Positions 7,988-17,089 of a stretch of DNA of 64,000 nt are shown here, piece after piece. Under the pieces are notes generated by a model that saw only the letters and a program-made list of their open reading frames with translations, made no database searches and was not told the origin of the DNA. Both the position numbers and the translations under genes were made by a program. Every line of letters starts with the position of its first letter. Position 1 is the first letter of the stretch. Source of the stretch: an uncultured Bacteroidales bacterium (lineage in GTDB: Bacteria; Bacteroidota; Bacteroidia; Bacteroidales; Muribaculaceae); assembly GCA_902800715.1 (NCBI GenBank), contig CADCFN010000013.1, forward strand, positions 78,549 through 142,548, written 5' to 3'.

Positions 7988-9967
7988 ATGAAGCGTTTTT
8001 TCTCGATTTTCTTGATGGCCTTTTCGGCCTTTTTCGTATTGCAGGCAGCCGTTGTCACCTTTGACTTCTCGACTGCCGAGGGTATTACTGCCATGGGTTA
8101 TGAAGTGCCTGCCCAGGGCTCTGGAACCAATCTCGCTCCTGCCGGTGCAGTGACCGTGGGCGGTGTGACGCTGTCGGCGACCGACGGCGCGACTCCGACG
8201 CGCATCTGGAACTCGCAGGGCAGTTTCACGCTGCGCATCTATGTGGACGGCTCGGTGACCTTGTCGGTGGCCGAGGGCAGCATCACGGGCATCACTGTCA
8301 ATGCCGCCAACACGTCCAACTTTGACCTCATCGCCAGCGTGGGTGACTATAGCGCCAGCGGTGCCGTGGGCACCTGGACGGGAAGTGCAGCGTCGGTGAC
8401 GTTGACTCATGTGGGCACCAAGAATGCCCAGGTCGCCAGCTTGGTGGTCACGACCAGCGGTGAAGGTCCCGTTACCCCCGATCCCGAAGACCCCATCGAC
8501 CCCGATATCGAGAAACTCGATTCGATTCACCATCTGGCAGCGCTGCCCGACGGCACCGAATTCCAGTTCACCAGCGACGTGTATGTCAACTATCAGTGGG
8601 AGAACTACTTGTGGGTGATGCAACTCAACGAGGAGGGTGACGCTTTTGCAGGACTCATCTACGGCAACACGGGCAAGGAGTACGCGTTGGGCGCTGTCAT
8701 CCCCGCTGGTTGGACCGGCAAGAAGGCCACCTATAAAGGCTTGGTCGAAGTGACCAATCCTGCCCATTTCAAGAATGCCAAGAACATCCTCGACGAGGAC
8801 TACTACTCGCCGTTTGACTGTACGGGCGGCCTCGCCTATATCGCTGACTCCGAAGAGGAATGGGTGAACTACAAGGTGTTCTTTGACGGTGTGCGCCTGA
8901 GCGACATCGACGAGCGCGGCAATTTCACCATCACCAGCCGCGAGACCGACGAGGAAGGTAACCCCATCGAGGCTACGATGGCGGGTTACAACAAGTTCGG
9001 CATCGACTACCCCGAGGTGGACCCGACCGAGGTCTATAGCATCGAGGGTATGGTCAATATCTATAACGACATCATCCAGCTCTATCCCATCAGCATCACT
9101 GCCGATGCGGGTGCGCCCCTGTGGAAGGCTCTCTATGAGGGCGAGGACGGCACTCAGTACAAACTCAACGACACGCTGTATGTCGCTGCCGCTGTGGATG
9201 CCGGGAATAGCAAGCTGGTCTTTGTGACCGACAATGTCAGCGAGATTTACTATGACACCTATGCCGACTGGGGCTATGCCGAGTGGATGGCATGGTATCC
9301 CGACTGGATTGCACTCGACTGCACCGACAACGAGGAAGCGTTCAATGCAATGGCCGATATGCAGGTGCTCGCTCCCGGTACGGTCAAGGGTGAACTTGCC
9401 GACCGCTTGACCAATCCGCGTCTGGTACTGAACAGCACGCCTGTTGCCGCCGAGGACGCTGAACTGCCCACGCTGAACCTCTTCCGCTATGACTTGAGCA
9501 GTGATTATCTGACTGCTCTGGGCAACGAGGTGGGCCGTGCCGACGGTTACTTCTTCTATCGTGACGGCAAGCCTTACCTGTGCAGCGAACAGGATACCGT
9601 GACGGTGAAAATCGACTTTGACTACGCACCCGCACTCGAGGCCGAGATGGCTGCCAAGGAAGGCTTCTCCTACGGTCTGCTGTGCGTCTTCACGCTCGAT
9701 GAGGTGTGGGAGGAGAATTACGGTCAAACCCCCATGCGCCGCATCCACGCCACCGACGAGGACTACTTCACCAACTATACGATTCATCCCCTGGCCATCA
9801 TTTCGTGTGCTTCGGTCGATGAAAACGTGGTGGACAAGCAGGTCGTTGACGTGAAGTATATTAGCACTAACGGCGTGATGAGCGAGACCCCGCAGGACGG
9901 CGTCAATATCGTCGTTACCACCCACAGCGACGGCTCCCGCACAACCGTCAAGCGCCTCAACAAGTAA
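7988..9967 (+). CDS. Secreted beta-rich protein with sorting-type C-terminal tail
   Basis: The 659-residue protein begins MKRFFSIFLMAFSAFFVLQA, a signal peptide; longer open-frame starts lie upstream of the predicted transcription start. Residues about 25-150 form a beta-sandwich-like repeat-rich stretch, then an acidic Pro linker (P-D-P-E-D-P-I-D-P-D), then two or more OB-like or beta domains of unknown family. The C-terminus Y-I-S-T-N-G-V ... G-V-N-I-V-V ... D-G-S-R-T-T-V-K resembles the short tail found on many exported Bacteroidales proteins. I recognise no enzymatic motif. Composition is GC-rich and even, like its neighbours. It is probably an extracellular or outer-membrane-associated protein of unknown function. 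Confidence 0.7.
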   Translation: MKRFFSIFLMAFSAFFVLQAAVVTFDFSTAEGITAMGYEVPAQGSGTNLAPAGAVTVGGVTLSATDGATPTRIWNSQGSFTLRIYVDGSVTLSVAEGSITGITVNAANTSNFDLIASVGDYSASGAVGTWTGSAASVTLTHVGTKNAQVASLVVTTSGEGPVTPDPEDPIDPDIEKLDSIHHLAALPDGTEFQFTSDVYVNYQWENYLWVMQLNEEGDAFAGLIYGNTGKEYALGAVIPAGWTGKKATYKGLVEVTNPAHFKNAKNILDEDYYSPFDCTGGLAYIADSEEEWVNYKVFFDGVRLSDIDERGNFTITSRETDEEGNPIEATMAGYNKFGIDYPEVDPTEVYSIEGMVNIYNDIIQLYPISITADAGAPLWKALYEGEDGTQYKLNDTLYVAAAVDAGNSKLVFVTDNVSEIYYDTYADWGYAEWMAWYPDWIALDCTDNEEAFNAMADMQVLAPGTVKGELADRLTNPRLVLNSTPVAAEDAELPTLNLFRYDLSSDYLTALGNEVGRADGYFFYRDGKPYLCSEQDTVTVKIDFDYAPALEAEMAAKEGFSYGLLCVFTLDEVWEENYGQTPMRRIHATDEDYFTNYTIHPLAIISCASVDENVVDKQVVDVKYISTNGVMSETPQDGVNIVVTTHSDGSRTTVKRLNK

Positions 9968-10487
9968 TGCTCGCGTTGCTCGCAGTTTAGAGTTTAGTGT
10001 TTAGGGTTTAGAGAGCATCCGCGCTCATTTAGCCTCACGCTAAGGCGCTAAGAATTTGAAAACAATAAATACAACAAATACAATATATTGATTATCAATA
10101 CAATATAATTTATTTGTGCTTTTGTTTCTCTTGTCTTTTAAAACCTAACGCTTACAAAATAGACATCCGCGTTCCAGAAGATGGAACGCGGATGTTATTA
10201 GTGTAATTCGTTAAACATGCCGGCAGCAACCGAGTGCGGATGCTAAATATAAATCTTAGCGTCTTAGCGCCTTAGCGTGAGGCCCTACGATGCGGATGCC
10301 TCAAAAAAACGTAGCGTCTTAGCGCCTTAGCGTGAGGCCCTACAATGCGCATGCCTCAAAAAAACCTTAGCGTCTTAGCGTGGGGTATGAACGCGGATGC
10401 ATAATTAAATGTTGTTTTTGTTGTTCAACGTTGTCTTTGTTGTATGAAAAAACCTTAGCGTCTTTGCGCCTTAGCGTGAGGCCCGGT
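9968..10487. repeat. 520-bp intergenic region with tandem and inverted CTTAGCG repeats
   Basis: Between the genes converging at 9967 and 10488, the unit 'CTTAGCGTCTTAGCGCCTTA' plus 'GCGTGAGGC' recurs at about 10254-10285, 10312-10343, 10365-10385 (short) and 10453-10483, with an inverted copy at 10031-10052. Within a unit the heptamer CTTAGCG itself is repeated. Copies are separated by 'GATGCCTCAAAAAAA'-like spacers. Similar Bacteroidetes intergenic repeats are known; the function is unknown. There is no gene in the region. Confidence 0.75.
10163..10195. terminator. Perfect 14-bp hairpin in the convergent intergenic region
   Basis: ACATCCGCGTTCCA (10163-10176) pairs with TGGAACGCGGATGT (10182-10195) over a 5-base loop. 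It sits between two converging genes, so it could end transcription from either side. Confidence 0.6.
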
Positions 10488-11348
10488 TTAGCGCAGGTTG
10501 ATGCGTTGCAGCACGATGACGATTTTGCCCTTGTTGTCGAGCAGTGCCATCTCTTGCTCGTTGATGCGCTTGCACGACTCGGTAGTTTCCAGCGCGAGCA
10601 GCAAGTCCGTCTCAAAGTCGATGTTTTCGCAGTCGTGCTCGGTCGAGTGCAGGTCCTCGAACTGGATGGCCATGTCCTTGGTGGGGTCGAGTGTGATGAT
10701 GCCGTTGATGATGTTGCAGCCCGTGTCGCCGTGGATGGTCTGCATGACGGCATCAATCACGACGCGCATGTTGAGCTCGTCCACCTTCTCGCTGTTGAGC
10801 TCCTTGATGAGCCAGGCACCGTTCATGGCATCGAGGTTGTGACGCTTGAGCACCATGATGACCACACCCTTGGAGTTCATCAGGTTCAGGTATTGCGCAT
10901 TGTATTGTGTTTCAAGCGTGAAGCGGCGCACGTCGGCGAGGGCGTGCATGATGGTCTTCTCGTTGGTGACGTTGCGGCATGACTCGCCCGAGGAGATGAA
11001 ATCCTCAAACTTCAGGTTGTTGCCGCTCAGCTGGAATCTGCCGTTAATGGTGTTGCAGCCGTTGTTGCCATACACCTTGTTGCCTCCGGCAAAATCCAGA
11101 TACAGGTAGGCACGCTCCAGCGTATAGACTTTCTTCTTGCGCAGATTCACGATGTCCCATTCGCCGTACAGTTGCTGTGCCGGGTTGGTGATGGCGACCT
11201 CGCGCATGGGCTGTTCAACGTCGGCGATGACATTCTCGACATTGACGCCGCGTTTCTCCATCTTCTTGTCTTTTTTCTTGCGCGCGTCCATCGTGGCGGG
11301 TGCCAGCAGCATCGCCACCAGTAGGCTTAAAATGATATATTTTCTCAT
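10488..11348 (-). CDS. Exported protein with two META (HslJ-like) domains
   Basis: The 286-residue product begins MRKYIILSLLVAMLLAPA, a signal peptide, followed by a Lys-rich stretch. Two tandem META domains are evident: the first with G-N-N-G-C-N-T-I-N-G and a paired Cys about 25 residues later (S-G-E-S-C), the second with G-D-T-G-C-N-I-I-N-G and T-E-H-D-C. The G-C-N-x-x-N-G turn and Cys pair are diagnostic of this beta-barrel-like fold, seen in heat-inducible HslJ and in many Bacteroidetes envelope proteins. Its role is unknown, probably envelope maintenance. The CTTAGCG repeat array lies just past its 3' end. Confidence 0.8.
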   Translation of the reverse strand: MRKYIILSLLVAMLLAPATMDARKKKDKKMEKRGVNVENVIADVEQPMREVAITNPAQQLYGEWDIVNLRKKKVYTLERAYLYLDFAGGNKVYGNNGCNTINGRFQLSGNNLKFEDFISSGESCRNVTNEKTIMHALADVRRFTLETQYNAQYLNLMNSKGVVIMVLKRHNLDAMNGAWLIKELNSEKVDELNMRVVIDAVMQTIHGDTGCNIINGIITLDPTKDMAIQFEDLHSTEHDCENIDFETDLLLALETTESCKRINEQEMALLDNKGKIVIVLQRINLR

Positions 11349-11577
11349 TCCGGTAGTGGTCTATTTTAGTTTCAAACTTCAAATTTCGCATTTTTTTTTC
11401 ATCCCGCCCAATTTTTTAGATACTTTTAAGAAAAATGTTCAGAATTGAATCTATGTGTTTAATGTAAAGCCCTAATCGGAATTTTCTTTTTCTGTTTTGG
11501 TTATGTTGAAACTAATGATTAATTTTGCTTTCGTTTTATACTATGAATGAGTCACTCATTATTTGATAATTATTATT

Positions 11578-13428
11578 ATGGTGTTATCTTTTGGTAATAG
11601 TGAAGGTTGTGGATGCTGGGGCTGGGGTTTTCTCGTGCTTTTAATAGGTTCTTTTATAGGCGGTGTCCAAGATGGGGACTGGTCTACTTTTCTCCTGCTT
11701 TTCATTCCATCGTTCATCATTGTTGTTGTCGCTTTAACTCAGGCTAATAATAACGATGAGTCGGCTTCAGCTACAAAATCAGATGATGACATCACGCCTC
11801 TAATAAAGTCTTCTGATAACTCTATTCAGAATTCGATATCTGAGAATTATGATACTGAATATGATAATGATGACGATGACGATCTGGATAATGACGATGA
11901 CGAAGATGACTTGTTTGGAGATAGAATAGATCATACAGACTATGAAATACAAGTCACTGCCGATGAATTTAACGGTATAAAAGCCAGTGTTAAGGAATTG
12001 CTGAAATTATGTCATCTCATAAGTGCTAATAGAGAGATGAGGCAATATTTGTTTGAGCGTGCTAATGATAAGAATACCATTGAAGGTGAGTATGACATGG
12101 ACAAATTCTATGACACGCTTAAGCTTTTACTTGCAAAAGATATTGCTTATGTCTATGAACATTTGGGCTTTGATGTCGAAATTAATTTATTTGAACCAGA
12201 GGGACAACTTTTGCTTGCAATAGTTAAGACATTACAAGAAGATTATGAAACTAATAACTATAAGTCATTCAGGGAATTGATTAAATACGATGATGGCCTT
12301 ACTGCTGCAATGCGCGACAATTATGAGGACATGCTAGATATCTATAAGAATCAAACAGACGTAAAAATCTCTGCCAAAGGATTTGATGAATTCTCTCTTG
12401 TGTTGATTATTGTGTATTCTCGTCAAGAGAAACGTTATCTGAAGAAAACACGCAATGCTCTTTTTCACTTTGCTCGTACAGTCATAGACATAACAGGAGA
12501 AAATGAGACATCGAAAGCTTTTCTAAAAGATTTGATAGAACGTGCAAAGGATGATGAAGAGGATTCTGAAAAGCAAGATAATAAAGATGAAACGGATGTT
12601 AAGGCTGAACCTCTAGGAACGATGGAGGATTTGCAGGAAATGATAGGGCTGAACCAAGTTAAGAAAGAAATCACAGAACTTAAGAATTTTATTGAGGTCA
12701 ATCGTCGTCGTGAAGAAGCGGGAATGAAGACGCCTCCGATTTCCTATCATTGTGTTTTTACGGGTAACCCAGGAACTGGTAAGACAACTGTGGCGCGGAT
12801 TGTTGCGGGGATTTATAAGGAATTGGGTATCTTGCAAAAAGGTCATCTTGTTGAGACCGACCGCTCGGGCCTTGTCGCTGAATATGTGGGTCAGACTGCT
12901 GTTAAGACCAACAAAGTCATTGATAGTGCCCTTGATGGAGTGCTGTTTATTGATGAGGCCTATTCACTCGTTGGAGCAGGAAATGAAGATTTCGGCAAGG
13001 AGGCTATTGCCACATTGGTGAAACGAATGGAGGATAACCGTGACAGGTTAGTGGTTATTTTAGCTGGCTATGAAGACGAGATGCAGCAGTTTATTGAGTC
13101 TAATCCTGGTTTGCGTTCTAGATTCAATCGTTACATTCATTTTGAGGATTATACCGCCGAAGAGCTAGAACAGATTTTCCTAAGTATGCTGCAGCGGTAT
13201 GACTATATTCTACAGGATGAAGGAGAGCAAGCCCTAAGACGACATTTTGAGCAATGTGTTGCCAATAAAGGTAAAGATTTTGGCAATGCGCGTTATGTGC
13301 GTAATCTGTTTGAGCGTTCTATCAAGGCACAATCGGTAAGGCTTGCAGCACAAACTGATAATGATAAGACTCAATTAGCGACAATTATAGCAGATGACAT
13401 TACCTCAGCTATAGCCGATAAACCTTAA
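11578..13428 (+). CDS. Membrane-anchored CbxX/CfqX-type AAA+ ATPase
   Basis: This 616-residue protein (Met 11578; a TTG at 11563 is possible) starts with two hydrophobic segments (residues about 12-50), then an extremely acidic linker (runs of Asp near residues 95-115), a helical domain of about 200 residues, and a C-terminal AAA+ module. Walker A is G-N-P-G-T-G-K-T-T at 396-404, Walker B is V-L-F-I-D-E-A-Y at 455-462, followed by a sensor region A-G-Y-E-D-E-M and R-S-R-F. It is closest to SpoVK/CbbX-type remodellers that act as hexamers. The gene is visibly AT-richer than flanking genes, suggesting transfer. Substrate unknown. Confidence 0.85.
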   Translation: MVLSFGNSEGCGCWGWGFLVLLIGSFIGGVQDGDWSTFLLLFIPSFIIVVVALTQANNNDESASATKSDDDITPLIKSSDNSIQNSISENYDTEYDNDDDDDLDNDDDEDDLFGDRIDHTDYEIQVTADEFNGIKASVKELLKLCHLISANREMRQYLFERANDKNTIEGEYDMDKFYDTLKLLLAKDIAYVYEHLGFDVEINLFEPEGQLLLAIVKTLQEDYETNNYKSFRELIKYDDGLTAAMRDNYEDMLDIYKNQTDVKISAKGFDEFSLVLIIVYSRQEKRYLKKTRNALFHFARTVIDITGENETSKAFLKDLIERAKDDEEDSEKQDNKDETDVKAEPLGTMEDLQEMIGLNQVKKEITELKNFIEVNRRREEAGMKTPPISYHCVFTGNPGTGKTTVARIVAGIYKELGILQKGHLVETDRSGLVAEYVGQTAVKTNKVIDSALDGVLFIDEAYSLVGAGNEDFGKEAIATLVKRMEDNRDRLVVILAGYEDEMQQFIESNPGLRSRFNRYIHFEDYTAEELEQIFLSMLQRYDYILQDEGEQALRRHFEQCVANKGKDFGNARYVRNLFERSIKAQSVRLAAQTDNDKTQLATIIADDITSAIADKP

Positions 13429-13455
13429 TTTGGATTAAATTAACTTAATTCTTTG

Positions 13456-13484
13456 TTGTTCCATTCGGTTTTCTTCTACTTTTG
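13456..13484 (+). promoter_or_regulatory. Promoter of the TPR protein gene
   Basis: TTG (13456-13458) and TACTTTTG (13477-13484) are 18 bases apart, a good Bacteroidetes promoter, with the start codon 18 bases after the -7 box. Confidence 0.65.
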
Positions 13485-13502
13485 TCGTTGTAATAACACA
13501 AT

Positions 13503-15590
13503 ATGAGTAAGATAAAAATAAAATATCGGCGGTTGATTATGTTGCTGGCATTGCTGGTGACGGCAATGGGCATGCAGGCGCAGATTAATACTGACCAGGT
13601 GGTCAACATCGGGCGCAATGCGCTCTATTTTGAGGACTATATACTTGCTATCCAGTACTTTAATCAGGCGATTAAGGCGAAGCCGTTTCTTGCTGAGCCT
13701 TATTTCTACCGTTCGGTGGCAAAAATCAGCCTCGAGGACTACCGTGGCGCCGAGCAGGACGCCGGCTTGGCAATAGAGCGCAACCCGTTCATTGTCGATG
13801 CCTATCAGGTGCGTGGCGTGTCGCGTCAGAACCTGGGCAACTTCAAGGGTGCCGTCGAGGACTATGACGCGGGGCTAGAACTGATGCCCGAGGACAAAAA
13901 CCTGCTCATCAACCGCGCCATCTGCCAGAGCGCGTTGAAGAACTATGACGAGGCACAACAAACCTTTGACCGGCTGTTGTCACTGGACCGCCGCAACGAC
14001 CGTGCCTACATCGGCTTGGCGCAGATGAACCTTGCCCGTAAGGACACGGCAGCTGCCCTCGAGAACCTGAATCGCGGCATCGCCTTGAGCAAGAAGAACG
14101 CCAGCGCCTATGTCATGCGTGCCGAAATCGAAACCCGTAGCCAACGCGACTTTGAGCGCGCCCTTGCCGATATGGACAGCGCCATCCTGCTGGAGCCTCG
14201 TCACGCCGGCTATTTCATCAACCGCGCTTACATGAAATACAATCTGGATGACTACTTCGGTGCTATGGCCGACTATGACTATGCCATCAGCCTGGACCCT
14301 GCCAGCCAGGAGGCACATTTCAACCGAGGCTTGCTGCGTGCCGAGGTGGGTGACAACAACAAGGCAATCAGCGATTTCAACTTTGTGCTGCAGAATAATC
14401 CGTCCAATTTCATGGCGCTCTATAACCGTGCGCTGCTGCACATGCGCACGCGCCAGTTCCGTGAGGCCGTCAACGACTTTACCGCCATCCTGAAGAAGTA
14501 CCCAAACTTTGAGGCGGGTTACATGGCACGCGGTGAGGCAAAGCGTCGCATGGGCGACAACAAGGGCAGTGAGGCCGACATGGAGAAGGCGATGTCGATT
14601 TTCCGCCGCAACAAAACGCATGTGTCGGACTTCAACCCTGTCGAGATTGAGCAGACTGCCGCCATCAAGAAAGCCGAGCAGCGTGCCATCGAGGGCAATG
14701 ACGAGCCCGAGACCGCCGAGGAAATCATGAACCGTTTCAATACCCTTCTCACGGTCAACGAGAATGACCCCGTCAAGTCCGAATATGCCAACCGTCAGCG
14801 CGGCCATATCCAGAATGACAATATCGAGGTCGAGCCGATGCCCATGTTCGCCTTGTCCTACTATGACAAGGACAACAAACTCAACGGCAAGACGCACTAT
14901 ATCAGGGAAATCGGTGATATCAATGACTCGCGACTGCTGCCGGCAGTGCTCACGCTCGTCTCTGGCGAGGTGCAACTGGATGAGGAAATCATTCAGCGCC
15001 ACTTTGCCGATATCGAGTACTATAACAGCCTGTTGACGTCGGCCAAACCCCGCAGTGTCGATTATTTCGCGCGTGGATTGGATTACCTGCTGGTGAAGAA
15101 TCCCGAAGCTGCCGTCAGTGACGCCGATGCAGCCATTGCCCTGAGCCCTGGCTTCACGCTGGCATACATCCTGCGTGCAGACGCCCATTACGTTCAATAC
15201 CGCATGGCACAAGCGCGTCAGGGCATGCTTGACGGGCCGGCAGGCGCCCCCGACGCCAAAACCGAGGCGATGTTGCACCAGCGTCAGGAGATGGCTTATC
15301 TCGATATGGTGAAAGCCGACCTGGACCAGGTCATCAAGCTGTCGCCCAAGAACGTCTATGCCCATTTCAACAAGGGCAACATCTATATGCTGCAGGGCGA
15401 CTTGACCAGCGCCATCAGCTGCTATAACACCGCCATTGAACTCAAACCCGACCTTGCTGAGGCTTACTACAACCGCGGGTTGATGTACCTGCGCATGGGC
15501 AACAAGACGCTAGGCGTCGCCGACTTGAGCAAGGCTGGCGAGTTGGGTGTCCTGCCCAGCTACAATGTCCTCAAGCGCATGAACCGCTAG
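13503..15590 (+). CDS. Exported tetratricopeptide-repeat protein
   Basis: The 695-residue protein has an N-terminal signal segment (L-I-M-L-L-A-L-L-V-T-A-M-G-M-Q-A-Q) followed by about nine consecutive TPR units (Y-F-N-Q-A-I-x-x-x-P-x-x-A-E-P-Y-F-Y-R and similar), a roughly 140-residue interruption rich in charged residues (about 395-510), and three more TPR units at the C-terminus, the last with A-I-E-L-K-P-D-L-A-E-A-Y-Y-N-R-G. TPR arrays scaffold protein complexes; partners are unknown. A consensus promoter sits immediately upstream, and the gene ends just before a palindromic repeat element. It is common in Bacteroidales as a periplasmic or outer-membrane-facing scaffold. Confidence 0.85.
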   Translation: MSKIKIKYRRLIMLLALLVTAMGMQAQINTDQVVNIGRNALYFEDYILAIQYFNQAIKAKPFLAEPYFYRSVAKISLEDYRGAEQDAGLAIERNPFIVDAYQVRGVSRQNLGNFKGAVEDYDAGLELMPEDKNLLINRAICQSALKNYDEAQQTFDRLLSLDRRNDRAYIGLAQMNLARKDTAAALENLNRGIALSKKNASAYVMRAEIETRSQRDFERALADMDSAILLEPRHAGYFINRAYMKYNLDDYFGAMADYDYAISLDPASQEAHFNRGLLRAEVGDNNKAISDFNFVLQNNPSNFMALYNRALLHMRTRQFREAVNDFTAILKKYPNFEAGYMARGEAKRRMGDNKGSEADMEKAMSIFRRNKTHVSDFNPVEIEQTAAIKKAEQRAIEGNDEPETAEEIMNRFNTLLTVNENDPVKSEYANRQRGHIQNDNIEVEPMPMFALSYYDKDNKLNGKTHYIREIGDINDSRLLPAVLTLVSGEVQLDEEIIQRHFADIEYYNSLLTSAKPRSVDYFARGLDYLLVKNPEAAVSDADAAIALSPGFTLAYILRADAHYVQYRMAQARQGMLDGPAGAPDAKTEAMLHQRQEMAYLDMVKADLDQVIKLSPKNVYAHFNKGNIYMLQGDLTSAISCYNTAIELKPDLAEAYYNRGLMYLRMGNKTLGVADLSKAGELGVLPSYNVLKRMNR

Positions 15591-15606
15591 CCAACAAAAA
15601 ACAACA

Positions 15607-15820
15607 GGGTGTGTCATAATTCAACTGCTAGAACTATAACCGCCCTGTGGGCGGGAAATTAAACAAATTAATTATAAAATTTTTAATAATATGATAATAG
15701 TATCAATTTTGATTTAATAATTTGTTTAATTTCCCGAAGTTTGGCAGCACCTTAGCAATTGATGCAAGCATCATTGCCTTCGGTTTGCACAAACTTTCCC
15801 GTGCGATAGCACGGTTATAT
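15607..15820. repeat. Palindromic intergenic element, copy A (IS-like end at left)
   Basis: The element starts with GGGTGTGTCATAATTCA, identical over 17 bases to the left end of the IS at 20502. It then has 'CTAGAACTATAA', the hairpin CCGCCC-tgt-GGGCGG, and a long perfect 18-bp inverted repeat (15653-15670 with 15718-15735) around an AT-rich core, and ends with the hairpin CCGTGC-gata-GCACGG (15799-15814). About 60 bases between the inverted repeat and the last hairpin (15736-15798) are absent from the copies at 29400 and 48817. It resembles a miniature non-autonomous element; no coding potential. Confidence 0.7.
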
Positions 15821-15852
15821 TACCGAGCGTTTGTCTATAGGGAGAATGGTGA

Positions 15853-17004
15853 TTAATAAGCGGGCATGTCTTTGATAACCTGTTCAGGAACAAAAGTGAC
15901 AGCGCTTACCTTGCCGTTCTCGTCAAGGATAATCATGAGGCCGGCTTTGCCATTCTCATAATTCAGAATCGAACAATAGGTCTTGTACTCCTGGTACTTG
16001 CGGATATCCCACGGCTCGTTGCCCTTGTACTTGCCGAATATCTCCTCTGTCTTGGTGAGGGCGCCGTTCAGGTCGTCGGCTTTGGACTTGGATTTCAAGT
16101 CATCGGTAAGGCAGTTGTACAGTTCATTGTACTGGTTGTTAATCAGATAGTTCAGCAACTGATTACAACGCACGAAGTTAGGGTCGTCTTTGGCTTTGGG
16201 CTGAGGGGCAGGTGCAGGACCGGCGATATTGGCACTCATCAGCGCTTTGAGCATGGACTCTACCTTGTTGAGGCTGCCCTCGTTCTTGATGAGCACGGTG
16301 TAGTTATTGTCCAGCAGGTAGAAGCAGGGCAGGGTGGGCAGGTCGTACAGCTCATTCTGCTCAATCTGGCGGCTCTGGTTCCAGCCGTTAATCATCATCG
16401 AGGGATATTTGGACTTCTTCCACAGCTTGCCGTCCTCGTAGGGGTAGATGGCAAGGACGATGAGCTTCTTGTCATTGACGAGGTTGTTGATGAGCTCATT
16501 GTTGGTAAGGCGCTCCTTGACGGTCTCACACGACTCGCAGTCGGGATTGTTGAAGTAGACAAGGATATAGTCTGCCTTGAGGTCCTTCAGGTGGTGTACG
16601 GCCTTGTCTTTGGTGGTGACGTAGTCAAAGTCGGTGGCGGTGGAGCCAATCATGTTCTTCTTGGCACCCATCAACAGCAGGCGCTGTTTCTCCTTCTCGG
16701 CATTGCTGAGCACAAAGTTCTCGGTGGTATGTTTGAGAACGACCATGTACAGCTGCTCGTTGTGGAGGGGATCGGCGGGGTCGCTGAAGCGCTTCTCGGC
16801 AAGTTCCATCATCATGCGGTAGCCCTTGGGATCTTTAGCGAGGGTTTCCATCGTGGCATTCATGAGGAATTCGGCCTTGGGCTGTTCCAACTGTACCATC
16901 TGTTCCAGCAAATTGTTGTATCTCTCGGGGGCAGGCGAAGACTGTGCCTGGCTGCTGAGCCATCCTGCGATAGCAATTACGGCAACTAAAAAGAGTTTTT
17001 TCAT
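15853..17004 (-). CDS. Exported DUF5106/thioredoxin-fold protein
   Basis: The 383-residue protein begins MKKLFLVAVIAIAGWLSSQA, a signal peptide. Residues about 25-150 match the helical DUF5106 region that precedes thioredoxin folds in Bacteroidetes TlpA-like proteins (F-L-M-N-A-T-M-E-T-L, F-S-D-P-x-x-P-L-H-N-E). The thioredoxin-like domain follows with Y-F-N-N-P-D-C-E-S-C, a C-x-x-C redox motif, and a cis-Pro region at L-P-T-L-P-C-F-Y-L-L. The last 100 residues form an added domain resembling DUF3887-type NTF2 folds. It is probably a periplasmic thiol oxidoreductase. It is divergently transcribed from the ybaK operon, the two -7 boxes being only two bases apart. Confidence 0.8.
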   Translation of the reverse strand: MKKLFLVAVIAIAGWLSSQAQSSPAPERYNNLLEQMVQLEQPKAEFLMNATMETLAKDPKGYRMMMELAEKRFSDPADPLHNEQLYMVVLKHTTENFVLSNAEKEKQRLLLMGAKKNMIGSTATDFDYVTTKDKAVHHLKDLKADYILVYFNNPDCESCETVKERLTNNELINNLVNDKKLIVLAIYPYEDGKLWKKSKYPSMMINGWNQSRQIEQNELYDLPTLPCFYLLDNNYTVLIKNEGSLNKVESMLKALMSANIAGPAPAPQPKAKDDPNFVRCNQLLNYLINNQYNELYNCLTDDLKSKSKADDLNGALTKTEEIFGKYKGNEPWDIRKYQEYKTYCSILNYENGKAGLMIILDENGKVSAVTFVPEQVIKDMPAY

Positions 17005-17051
17005 TTTATCTCAAAAATTAATTTTTGGTTCTCTAACAATTAAATTTTGTG

Positions 17052-17069
17052 CAAAATTAAGTAACTTTG
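17052..17069. promoter_or_regulatory. Back-to-back -7 boxes of two divergent promoters
   Basis: Minus-strand TAATTTTG (17052-17059) serves the thioredoxin-fold gene, with TTG at 17081-17083 about 21 bases upstream. Plus-strand TAACTTTG (17062-17069) serves ybaK, starting 20 bases before its ATG; no good -33 element was found for it. The boxes are separated by two bases, so polymerase binding on the two strands should be mutually exclusive. Confidence 0.55.
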
Positions 17070-17089
17070 CGGAATAAAGACAAGAATGA

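Noticed and set aside
7976-9925. 649-codon open frame on the minus strand opposite the secreted protein gene
   Set aside because: It is rich in His/Val/Gly typical of an antisense shadow of a GC-rich gene; the plus strand has signal peptide, promoter and terminator.
13980-15365. 461-codon minus-strand frame opposite the TPR protein
   Set aside because: Antisense shadow; the plus strand has clear TPR repeats, a signal peptide and a promoter.
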